NCBI GenBank assembly: GCA_017538995.1
Contig: JAFYHV010000107.1
Location: 1-34,404, forward strand
Length of the DNA stretch: 34,404 nt
From: Lachnospiraceae bacterium
GTDB lineage: Bacteria > Bacillota > Clostridia > Lachnospirales > Lachnospiraceae
Reading direction: 5' to 3'
This document shows positions 5,714 through 13,200 of the stretch, piece by piece (the first letter of the stretch is position 1; every line of letters starts with the position of its first letter). Under the pieces are notes generated by a model that did no database searches, was not told the origin of the DNA, and saw nothing but the letters and a program-made list of their open reading frames with translations. Both the position numbers and the translations under genes were made by a program.

Positions 5714-7567
5714 TTAATGTGCGTTTGCTTCCGCCTGTTTCTTTGCAAAGCCGGCACGCTTTCTTAATGTGGGATCAAGAATCTTCTTTCTTAATCTTAA
5801 ATGCGTGGGCGTAACTTCGAGAAGCTCATCGGTATCGATAAAATCGATTGCCTGCTCAAGACTTAAAATCTTGGGCGGCACAAGGTGAAGTGCTTCATCT
5901 GCAGAGGATGAACGTGTATTGGTAAGATGCTTTGTCTTACATACGTTAAGCTCAATATCTTCAGCCTTCGGACACTGTCCGATAATCATACCAGCATAAA
6001 CTGTTTCGCCGGGTCCGATGAAGAGTGTTCCTCTCTCCTGTGCATTAAAGAGGCCGTATGTAACGCTTTCGCCGCCTTCAAATGCGATGAGGGATCCCTG
6101 TTTTCTGTACTGGATGTCTCCCTTGTAAGGACCGTAGCCTTCAAAAAGTGTATTTAAAATTCCGTTACCCTTTGTATCGGTTAAGAAGTCTCCTCTGTAT
6201 CCGATAAGACCTCTGGAAGGAATTAAAAACTCAAGTCTTGTATATCCGCCTGAAGCACTGCCCATAGTTACGAGTTCGCCCTTTCTCTGTGAAAGCTTTT
6301 CGATAACGCTTCCTGAGAATTCTTCAGGTACATCGATGTATGCTCGCTCCATCGGTTCTAAAAGTTTGCCGTTTTCGTCTTTCTTATAAAGAACCTCTGC
6401 TTTGCTTACCGCAAATTCATATCCTTCTCTTCTCATGTTCTCAATAAGAACGGATAGATGAAGTTCACCACGTCCGGATACTTTAAATGCATCGGTACTG
6501 TCTGTTTCTTCTACTCTTAAAGAAACGTCTGTATTAAGTTCTCTGAAAAGCCTGTCTCTTATATGGCGGCTGGTTATGTACTTACCTTCCCTGCCTGCAA
6601 GGGGTGAATCGTTAACGATAAAATCCATTGCAATGGTGGGTTCGGAAATCTTCTGGAAAGGAATGGGATCGGGACAGTCTACGCTGCAGAGTGTATCTCC
6701 GATATGAATATCTGAAATACCTGAAATTGCAACTATCGAACCAATGCCTGCTTCTTTTATTTCCACTCTGTCTAATCCGTCAAATTCATATAACTTGGAA
6801 ACTTTTACTTTTCTTGACTTTTCGGGATCGTGTGCATTTACAATCACAACATCGTCATTTGTGTGAATCACACCTCTGTCGACTTTGCCTACACCGATTC
6901 TTCCGACATATTCATTGTAGTCAATGGTACTGATAAGAATCTGTGTACCGCCTTCGGGATCTCCCTCGGGTGCGGGAATGTAATCTATAATGGTTTCAAA
7001 AAGCGGAGCCATGTCTACGGCTTCGTCCGAAAGATTCTTTACCGCTGTTCCTGCTTTTGCGGATGCAAAAATAAAAGGACAGTCAAGCTGTGAATCATCA
7101 GCATCAAGGTCAAGGAAAAGCTCCAATACTTCGTCTACAACTTCCTCGCTTCTTGCTTCGGGTCTGTCGATTTTGTTAACGCAGACAATTACGGGAAGCT
7201 TAAGTTCGAGTGCTTTTCTTAAAACGAACTTGGTCTGGGGCATAGGGCCTTCAAATGCATCGACAAGAAGGATAACACCGTTTACCATTTTTAAAACTCG
7301 TTCTACTTCTCCGCCGAAATCCGCATGACCCGGAGTGTCGATAATATTAATCTTTACGCCTTTGTAATTAACCGCTGTATTTTTCGAAAGAATTGTAATG
7401 CCTCTTTCTCTTTCGATATCGTTAGAGTCCATGACTCTTTCAGCAACTTCCTGGTTCTCTCTGAAAACACCGCTCTGTTTTAAGAGACCGTCTACCAGAG
7501 TTGTTTTGCCGTGATCGACATGGGCTATTATTGCAACATTACGAATATCTTCTCTTTTCGTAATCAT
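5714..7567 (-). CDS. typA: Ribosome-associated GTPase TypA/BipA
   Basis: A translational GTPase of the EF-G type that binds the 70S ribosome and helps ribosome assembly and stress adaptation. The 617-residue protein has the usual length. It shows G1 AHVDHGKT (residues 15-22), switch and G3 DTPGHADFGGEV, and G4 NKIDRPEA. The C-terminal half carries GRGELHLSVLIENMRREG, PSRGLIGYRGDF and the TypA-specific LHLVPPKILSLEQAI. The ATG at 7565-7567 follows a strong GGAGG. It has its own promoter at 7633-7661 and a palindrome after its stop, so it is probably monocistronic. A small A/T-rich hairpin (GTGTTT/AAACAC) lies in its 5' untranslated region near 7610-7624. Confidence 0.97.
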   Translation of the reverse strand: MITKREDIRNVAIIAHVDHGKTTLVDGLLKQSGVFRENQEVAERVMDSNDIERERGITILSKNTAVNYKGVKINIIDTPGHADFGGEVERVLKMVNGVILLVDAFEGPMPQTKFVLRKALELKLPVIVCVNKIDRPEARSEEVVDEVLELFLDLDADDSQLDCPFIFASAKAGTAVKNLSDEAVDMAPLFETIIDYIPAPEGDPEGGTQILISTIDYNEYVGRIGVGKVDRGVIHTNDDVVIVNAHDPEKSRKVKVSKLYEFDGLDRVEIKEAGIGSIVAISGISDIHIGDTLCSVDCPDPIPFQKISEPTIAMDFIVNDSPLAGREGKYITSRHIRDRLFRELNTDVSLRVEETDSTDAFKVSGRGELHLSVLIENMRREGYEFAVSKAEVLYKKDENGKLLEPMERAYIDVPEEFSGSVIEKLSQRKGELVTMGSASGGYTRLEFLIPSRGLIGYRGDFLTDTKGNGILNTLFEGYGPYKGDIQYRKQGSLIAFEGGESVTYGLFNAQERGTLFIGPGETVYAGMIIGQCPKAEDIELNVCKTKHLTNTRSSSADEALHLVPPKILSLEQAIDFIDTDELLEVTPTHLRLRKKILDPTLRKRAGFAKKQAEANAH

Positions 7568-7632
7568 ATTTTCCTCCGTAAAAGAATCAAAACAAAATAA
7601 AAACGACGTGTTTTAAAAACACACCGTTTGAG

Positions 7633-7661
7633 AGTATAGCACCTGAAAACTCATGGCGCAA
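7633..7661 (-). promoter_or_regulatory. typA promoter
   Basis: Minus strand: TTGCGC (7656-7661), 17-bp spacer, TATACT (7633-7638). It lies between the znuB stop and typA, about 65 bp upstream of the typA start, leaving a leader with a small hairpin. Confidence 0.7.
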
Positions 7662-7677
7662 GAAAAAATTATTTTAA

Positions 7678-8529
7678 TCAGTGTTTAACGAAAAACTTAC
7701 CGATGATAACAAAGACTGCAAAAACAATCACATTAATGCATACAACGGTTGCACCGATAGGTGTTGAAAGAATGATGGATGCAATAATTCCCGAAACCGC
7801 ACAGAACACGCCTACAATGCCCGATGCAATAACAACAGATAAGAAACTCTTAAAGATTCTCTCGGTTGATAAAACAGGGAATACGATCAGTGCGGAAATA
7901 AGAAGCGATCCCACAAGTTGCATACTTAATACGATAACAACGGCAATTATAATTGATAAAAGAATCTTATAAAGATTACATCTTATACCTGTTGCCGATG
8001 CGAAGCTTTCATCAAAGGTAACCGAAAAGATACGATGATAAAAGATAACAAAGAATGCAACTACCACAAGAGACAGAACAATACATAAAATAACATCGCT
8101 CGTTGACAGTGTCAGAATGGACATTGAACCAAAGAGCGTTGAACATACGTCTCCCGACAGATTGGCGGTTCTTTTATTAGGTACAATATTTAAAAGAAGA
8201 TAACCGAAAGCCAGAGCTCCGACAGAAAGCATTGCTATCGCAGCATCACCCTTGATCTTCTTTTTGTCGTTTGAACCCATGAGAATGATTGCAACTAAAA
8301 TTGTTATCGGAAGCACCAGTATCATTTTATCCGTAATGGAAAGTACGGTCGCGATGCAGAGTGCTCCGAAAGCAACATGAGAAAGACCGTCTCCGATAAA
8401 AGACAGTCTCTTAAGTACAATGGTCGTTCCCAGAAGCGATGCACACAAAGCGATAAGCGTTCCGACTATCAAAGCATTTCTTACCATGGAACGAGACAGG
8501 TATTCCATTAAAACTGTTAAAACAGACAT
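7678..8529 (-). CDS. znuB: Zinc/manganese ABC transporter permease
   Basis: An integral membrane subunit of a class II metal ABC importer (ABC-3 family). The 283-residue protein is almost wholly hydrophobic, with about eight membrane segments. It contains LKRLSFIGDGLSHVAFGAL near the N-terminus and LQLVGSLLISALIVFPV-like sequence in the second half (MQLVGSLLISAL), both typical of ZnuB/MntB/TroC permeases. It overlaps the ATPase gene by 13 nt and is last in the ddh-lgt-znuA-znuC-znuB run. Zinc is the likeliest substrate but manganese cannot be excluded from sequence. Confidence 0.9.
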   Translation of the reverse strand: MSVLTVLMEYLSRSMVRNALIVGTLIALCASLLGTTIVLKRLSFIGDGLSHVAFGALCIATVLSITDKMILVLPITILVAIILMGSNDKKKIKGDAAIAMLSVGALAFGYLLLNIVPNKRTANLSGDVCSTLFGSMSILTLSTSDVILCIVLSLVVVAFFVIFYHRIFSVTFDESFASATGIRCNLYKILLSIIIAVVIVLSMQLVGSLLISALIVFPVLSTERIFKSFLSVVIASGIVGVFCAVSGIIASIILSTPIGATVVCINVIVFAVFVIIGKFFVKH

Positions 8530-9206
8530 CCGCCGTTCTCCTTGATAAATTCATGCTTGGTACAGAAAACGCATTTCTCTTTGCCGATATGCAGAATATG
8601 TGTTGCATATTTCTTAGCAGCTTCTATATCATGCGATACCATGATGATTGTAATCTTTTCTTCTTTGTTGATTTTATAAATGAGTGTGTAGAGCTGTTCC
8701 TGTGCATAAGGATCAAGTCCTGCAACAGGCTCGTCTAAAAGAAGTGCCTTGCCTGTGGCACAGAGTGCTCTCGCAAGTAAAACCCTCTGCTGCTGTCCGC
8801 CCGAAAGTTCGGGATAGGAGCGTTTGGCAAGATCTGTTATCTCAAGTTTTCTCATGGCTTCCATTGCCATGTTCTTTTCTTTTTTGCCGAAAAAAGGACG
8901 CCATCCCAATCCGTTAAGGCATCCCGAAAGTACTATTTCGTAAACAGTTGCGGGAAAATCTCTCTGGATAAAAGTCTGCTGGGGAAGATAGCCGATTTCT
9001 TTCTGCTTTAGATTGTCTCCGTATACTATGCTTCCGCCCACAACCTTTTCAAGTCCTAAAATACACTTCATAAGTGTGGATTTACCGGAACCGTTTTCTC
9101 CGACAATATAAAGGTAATCACCTTCGTTGATTTCAAAATTGATATTGCCGGCAACTATTCTTTTTTCATATCCGACAGAAACGTCGACACCTTTAATCTG
9201 TGCCAT
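8517..9206 (-). CDS. znuC: Zinc/manganese ABC transporter ATP-binding protein
   Basis: The ATPase subunit powering the metal importer. The 229-residue protein has Walker A GENGSGKST, Q-loop IGYLPQQ, ABC signature LSGGQQQR, Walker B ALLLDEPVAGLD and the switch histidine in VSHD. The C-terminal tail contains CVFCTKHEF and ends GGCLF; the short cysteine/histidine tail could be a metal-sensing or structural element, but this is only a suggestion. The gene follows the binding protein after 8 bp, with AGGA upstream of ATG, and overlaps the permease gene. Confidence 0.93.
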   Translation of the reverse strand: MAQIKGVDVSVGYEKRIVAGNINFEINEGDYLYIVGENGSGKSTLMKCILGLEKVVGGSIVYGDNLKQKEIGYLPQQTFIQRDFPATVYEIVLSGCLNGLGWRPFFGKKEKNMAMEAMRKLEITDLAKRSYPELSGGQQQRVLLARALCATGKALLLDEPVAGLDPYAQEQLYTLIYKINKEEKITIIMVSHDIEAAKKYATHILHIGKEKCVFCTKHEFIKENGGCLF

Positions 9207-9214
9207 TTTAAATC

Positions 9215-10174
9215 CTATTCCTGCTTAAGCGCATCAAGATTACTCTTCATAAGCGAATAATATGTTGCGCCTTCTTCTATTTTCTTTAAACTTACGCACT
9301 GAAGCGAATCAATAATTACTACTCCGGCATCCTTGCCCGACTGTTCGATAACCGTTTCCGCGAGACCCATGTCTCCGCTTTCCGTAATAAACACTACGTT
9401 ATCTTTGTTACTTTTAAGCCCTTCGGAAAGTTCAACCACGGGAACAAACGAAATACTGCTCTCGGCGCTGCAGCCCGGAAATGCTGCCATGTATGTAAAA
9501 CCGTAATCCTCAGCCAGATATCTGAAAGGAAATCTGTCCGCAATTATAAGAGTACGCGGGTTAGCCGAAAAATAATCTTCGTATTCCTTATCAAGAGTAG
9601 AAAGTTTTTCTTCATATGAAGCCAAACTGTTTTCAATCTTTGACGGATCCGAAGTTTTATCCTTTAACACACTGCCGATGACATCTGCACATTTTATGCT
9701 TCTTTTAAGAGAAAGCCAGATGTGCTCATCGTATGCTTCTTCTTCGCCTTCTTCTTCCGCTACAATGATGCCTTCGTCATTTTCCAAAAGTATATCTCCC
9801 GAGATTTCATCCATCAGGCAGATATCCGTTCTTTTGCTGTTTGGATGTTTCTCAGAATATTCTTTGGCCCATTCTTCGGATTCACCGCCGATATAAATAA
9901 AGACATCGCAGTCTTCGATATCAACTAAATCTTTTACGGTGGGCTGATACGAATGCATATCCGTACCGTCATCTTCTAAAAGAATTACATTTATGTCTTC
10001 ACAGTCTTTGGTAATTTCTTTCGTCCAGTCATATACAGGAAAAACCGTGCATACAACCGTGGTCTTATTATTTGCTTTCGAAACAGGTTCGCAGCCCGCA
10101 GCAAAAAACAGCGCAGGCATTGCAAAAAGAAATACCGCTTTTATGAATAAACCTTTAATCCTGTTTTTCTTCAT
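9215..10174 (-). CDS. znuA: Metal ABC transporter substrate-binding lipoprotein (ZnuA-like)
   Basis: Captures metal outside the membrane and delivers it to the permease. The 319-residue protein has a lipoprotein signal ending FFAAGC, with C28 as the lipidated residue. Expected metal ligands are H74 in DMHSYQP and H151 in DEHIWLS. The loop before H151, which is His-rich in many ZnuA proteins, is instead acidic (residues about 131-150, including EEEGEEE). At the usual third-ligand region the sequence is ADRFPFRYL with D213 where a histidine is common. It overlaps lgt by 20 bp, so the lipoprotein and a lipidating enzyme are translationally linked. Zinc is inferred from overall similarity to cluster A-I binding proteins. 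Confidence 0.87.
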   Translation of the reverse strand: MKKNRIKGLFIKAVFLFAMPALFFAAGCEPVSKANNKTTVVCTVFPVYDWTKEITKDCEDINVILLEDDGTDMHSYQPTVKDLVDIEDCDVFIYIGGESEEWAKEYSEKHPNSKRTDICLMDEISGDILLENDEGIIVAEEEGEEEAYDEHIWLSLKRSIKCADVIGSVLKDKTSDPSKIENSLASYEEKLSTLDKEYEDYFSANPRTLIIADRFPFRYLAEDYGFTYMAAFPGCSAESSISFVPVVELSEGLKSNKDNVVFITESGDMGLAETVIEQSGKDAGVVIIDSLQCVSLKKIEEGATYYSLMKSNLDALKQE

Positions 10175-10967
10175 CTTCCTTAACTTCGTCTTTCTTCTTG
10201 CTTTCTCTGGGCAGATTAATCAAAATACCTACTCCGATTGCAATCGGTAAAACAAGAAGTGAAATAAACTGAGATGTGGATAATGATGCATTGCCGAGTG
10301 CGATAAAGCCTCTCTCGTCTGCTCTGAAGAATTCAACTATGAATCTTCCCACAGCATAAAGAATTACATAAAGAACACTGACCATACCTTTCTTTCTGTT
10401 TTTCATGGAGAACAGAAGAAGGATTCCGCAGATTGCAAAATCGCCTGCTGCCGAGAAAAGCTGTGTGGGCCATACTTTAGTTCCTGCCATCTGATGAGGA
10501 GCAGGGAAAGTTACACCAAGGAATGAATCCGTAGGTCCGCCGTAGCAGCAGCCTGCTAGGAAACATCCGATACGTCCGAAGCCCTGTACCATTGCTATAA
10601 AAGGAATCATAAAATCAAGGTATTCCGCAGCATTAATCTTTTTAATCTTTGCGTAAACAAGTATTGCCAGAAAGCCGAAAATAATTCCGCCGTAAGCAAC
10701 AAATCCGGCAAAAATCTGAGGGAAACCGATTACATTCTTCGGATTTGTGAAAAGTTCCTTATAACTTACTATGATGTAAAGAATTTTTGCACCGAGGAAA
10801 CCTGCTACAACTCCGATAAGTCCGATATCGGTGATTACATCTCCGTTCACGTTTTTCTTTTTAGCTCTTAAAAGACAGAGTACCATCGCAACGAGAAAGC
10901 CTAATGCTATCATTACGGAATATCCGTGAAGAGTAAATTTTCCTATTGTTAATAAGTCGTTATGCAT
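10155..10967 (-). CDS. lgt: Prolipoprotein diacylglyceryl transferase
   Basis: Transfers diacylglycerol from phosphatidylglycerol to the lipobox cysteine of prolipoproteins in the cytoplasmic membrane. The 270-residue polytopic protein has the Lgt signature QGFGRIGCFLAGCCYG (about residues 128-143, R132 included) and FGFVAYGGIIFG-like sequence (FVAYGGIIFG, 89-98). At the place of the catalytic-site histidine of E. coli Lgt (H103, in FHGG) this protein has tyrosine (Y92, AYGG), as in a Firmicutes subgroup I recall. The C-terminus ends in a charged KKKDEVKEDEEK tail. It overlaps the downstream lipoprotein gene znuA, a likely client, and follows ddh after 30 bp. Confidence 0.9.
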   Translation of the reverse strand: MHNDLLTIGKFTLHGYSVMIALGFLVAMVLCLLRAKKKNVNGDVITDIGLIGVVAGFLGAKILYIIVSYKELFTNPKNVIGFPQIFAGFVAYGGIIFGFLAILVYAKIKKINAAEYLDFMIPFIAMVQGFGRIGCFLAGCCYGGPTDSFLGVTFPAPHQMAGTKVWPTQLFSAAGDFAICGILLLFSMKNRKKGMVSVLYVILYAVGRFIVEFFRADERGFIALGNASLSTSQFISLLVLPIAIGVGILINLPRESKKKDEVKEDEEKQD

Positions 10968-10997
10968 AATCTTTTTTCTTTCTTTTAAAATAATGAA

Positions 10998-11984
10998 TTA
11001 AAGAAGTGTCTTTCTTAATTCTGCGCCCTCTTTTTCCATAAGGAGTGCAGGTGCCACATCAAATATTGTCTTGCAGCCGAAGTCTTTCTTTGCAGCAAGT
11101 CTGTAAGCAGCTCTTGCATATGCAGTAAGGACACATGCTGTAAACTCGGGATTGGACTCAAGCTTAAGTGAGAATTCCATCATATGATTTGTCTCTTCAT
11201 TCCAGCCTGTCTTGCCGCTTCTTAAAACAAATCCGCCGTGAGGAATGCCTGAATGGTTTGCATTGAATTCTTCCTCGCTGATGAAATGAACTGTTGTATC
11301 ATAATCTGCAAAGTAATTGGGCATTGTAACGATTTCCTGCTCAACAGCCTTTGCGTCTGCGCCTTCTTCAAGAACTACGAAGCACTCTCTTGTGTGTTTC
11401 TGTCTGGTTGTAAGTTCAGGGTTTTCTCCGTTTCTTACACTTTCAAGAGCAGCTTCAACGGGGATTGTGTACTGCTTTGCATTCTTAACGCCTTTAATAC
11501 GTCTTACTGCATCTGAATGTCCCTGGCTTACGCCCTTGCCCCAGAATGTATAATCCTTACCGTTAGTAAGAATTGCATTGCCGATAAGTCTGTTGAGTGA
11601 GAAAAGACCGGGATCCCATCCGATTGAAATGATGGAAACCTTTTCGTTCTCAAGACATACCTTATTTACATTCTCGAAATGCTCGGGAATCTTTGCATGT
11701 GTATCAAATGAATCTATACAGTTGAAGTACTTTGAGTACTCGGGAGTCTGCTTGGGTAAATCTGTTGCAGAACCGCCGCAGATGATTGCAACATCAATCT
11801 TGTCTGTCCAGTCTGCGATATCAGCTACATTAACAACCTTAGCGCTTTCAGTAAGAATTTTTACGCTCTCGGGATCTCTTCTTGTGAACACTGCCACAAG
11901 TTCCATATCCTTGTTCTGTTTAATGGCGCACTCAACTCCGCGACCCAAATTACCGTATCCTATAATACCTATTCTGATGCTCAT
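10998..11984 (-). CDS. ddh: meso-diaminopimelate D-dehydrogenase
   Basis: NADPH-dependent one-step reductive amination of L-tetrahydrodipicolinate to meso-diaminopimelate, giving the peptidoglycan cross-linking amino acid and the lysine precursor. The 328 residues match the family length. The Rossmann GYGNLG (9-14) is followed by VFTRRDP (NADP-specificity region), CGGSATDLP, SIGWDPGLFSLNR and KGVSQGHSDAVRRI, all typical of Ddh. ATG follows AAGGAGG. It has its own promoter (12019-12047). It is the first gene before lgt and the metal transporter genes, so cell-envelope and metal functions share a transcript unless an internal promoter exists. Confidence 0.97.
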   Translation of the reverse strand: MSIRIGIIGYGNLGRGVECAIKQNKDMELVAVFTRRDPESVKILTESAKVVNVADIADWTDKIDVAIICGGSATDLPKQTPEYSKYFNCIDSFDTHAKIPEHFENVNKVCLENEKVSIISIGWDPGLFSLNRLIGNAILTNGKDYTFWGKGVSQGHSDAVRRIKGVKNAKQYTIPVEAALESVRNGENPELTTRQKHTRECFVVLEEGADAKAVEQEIVTMPNYFADYDTTVHFISEEEFNANHSGIPHGGFVLRSGKTGWNEETNHMMEFSLKLESNPEFTACVLTAYARAAYRLAAKKDFGCKTIFDVAPALLMEKEGAELRKTLL

Positions 11985-12018
11985 AAATTAAGCCTCCTTA
12001 TAAATTACATACGAATAC

Positions 12019-12047
12019 ATTATATTTTTATTTGTTTTTTAATGCAA
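12019..12047 (-). promoter_or_regulatory. ddh operon promoter
   Basis: Minus strand: TTGCAT (12042-12047), 17-bp spacer, TATAAT (12019-12024). The -35 overlaps the last codons of the upstream Ig-like protein gene. No Zur- or MntR-like operator was recognised around it. Confidence 0.75.
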
Positions 12048-13034
12048 TTCTTTTTTATTATAAGAGGCTTCAGGCCCCTTTTTTACGGCAAATCTGATTT
12101 CGTCGCTATCCGGATCAAACCTCGTGTCGTTCACATTCCCCGCCTCATCCTTAGTGGTCAGAGATATAGTATAAACGCCATCTTTATTAAATAATTCATC
12201 ATAAAAGATATATGTGTAGGTGTATCCGCCTTCACCTTTTTTCTTCTCTACCCTGTAATCCTCCCCTTCCTTAAGATCATTTACCCTCGCATTAAAAGCA
12301 AAAAGAATTCTTGCGTTATCCGTATCGACTTCGCATAAATTCTTTTCCGTAATATAAAAATCTTTTATTTCGTCCGTAAAAGAGCCGATTAATTCTTTGT
12401 TTCTCCCGTCAACCTCAAAAACCGAGCCTCTCCGATTAAGCGTAAAATCCATTTCCCGCTTATTTTCATTTCCTGCCCGGTCTGAAAGATATATTTGCAA
12501 AGTATAGTAATCGTCCGTAAATCTGTCATCGTCAAAAATGTTTATTTCATTTCCGTCGAAAAAGTACTCATATTCATCAAGACTGTTCTTCCCTTTTATC
12601 TTCACAAATGATTTTTCGAAATCGAGCCATTCATCTGTGGCTTTAATACTCACGTCCAATTCACCGTTTAAAATCTGCCCTTCAGCAATCCCCTCAATTC
12701 TTTCAACCGGGGCAGTATAATCCTGGATATAGACATCGCTTTTATAAGTACTTTCGTTTCCTGCGGCATCTTTTATGCTAATATGAAAACTGTCCTTTCC
12801 TTCCTTAAATACATATTCCTTTTTTACTTCACCCTTCATTTTATTGTCAGTTATAATCACGGTTGCTTTTCTTACGCTTTTGGTAAACTCTTTGTCGGCA
12901 TCTGTTATTTCAACTTTTATCTCGGGCGGATAAGTATCTTTTTCTTCAGAGAAAACATGTATGTGTAATAAAAACCAGGCGCTTATAAATGCTGTAAACA
13001 ATACCGGCACACGTAAACAATTATTTCTTTTCAT
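12039..13034 (-). CDS. Exported protein with Ig-like repeats
   Basis: I do not recognise a named family. The 331-residue protein begins with a basic N-terminus and a hydrophobic stretch (about residues 8-28), read as a signal peptide. Three beta-rich repeats follow, each ending in the Ig-like signature D-x-AGN: D89AAGN, D185RAGN and D296EAGN, about 100 residues apart. No LPxTG, transmembrane anchor or lipobox is visible, so it is either released or held by a partner. ATG follows GGGAGAG and overlaps the preceding small membrane-protein gene by 14 nt. Similar repeats occur in clostridial surface proteins. Its operon with a Ser/Thr kinase suggests an extracellular structural or sensing role; ligand unknown. 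Confidence 0.7.
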   Translation of the reverse strand: MKRNNCLRVPVLFTAFISAWFLLHIHVFSEEKDTYPPEIKVEITDADKEFTKSVRKATVIITDNKMKGEVKKEYVFKEGKDSFHISIKDAAGNESTYKSDVYIQDYTAPVERIEGIAEGQILNGELDVSIKATDEWLDFEKSFVKIKGKNSLDEYEYFFDGNEINIFDDDRFTDDYYTLQIYLSDRAGNENKREMDFTLNRRGSVFEVDGRNKELIGSFTDEIKDFYITEKNLCEVDTDNARILFAFNARVNDLKEGEDYRVEKKKGEGGYTYTYIFYDELFNKDGVYTISLTTKDEAGNVNDTRFDPDSDEIRFAVKKGPEASYNKKELH

Positions 13035-13200
13035 TTCTCACTCTCCCGGTTATCTTCCTAAGTTTTAAAAGTTTCAAAAAAGCCGATACACTTTTTCTGC
13101 AGATTAAGTAATATACAGAAAGAAAAGCCGATATCACTGAAAGTGCAATGAAAATAATTTCGATATAATCAATATTTTCCGCCAAAAAATTCTTCAACAT
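13021..13200 (-). CDS. Small single-pass membrane protein (59 aa)
   Basis: Not recognised. The 59-residue protein has a short N-terminal segment with acidic residues, one hydrophobic helix (about residues 12-36: IEIIFIALSVISAFLSVYYL) and a strongly basic C-terminus (LLKLRKITGRVRNEKK), which predicts N-out, C-in topology. ATG at 13198-13200 is preceded by AGGAGAG at 7-nt spacing, inside the end of the kinase gene (overlap 32 nt), and its end overlaps the Ig-like gene. The good ribosome binding site, the double overlap and the clear membrane helix argue that it is real. It may connect the exported protein and the kinase in the membrane, but that is inference. Confidence 0.7.
   Translation of the reverse strand: MLKNFLAENIDYIEIIFIALSVISAFLSVYYLICRKSVSAFLKLLKLRKITGRVRNEKK

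Noticed and set aside
7690-8200. Search for a Zur- or MntR-like operator and other control sites around the metal transporter genes
   Set aside because: No convincing inverted repeat of operator type was found here or upstream of ddh, so none is reported.
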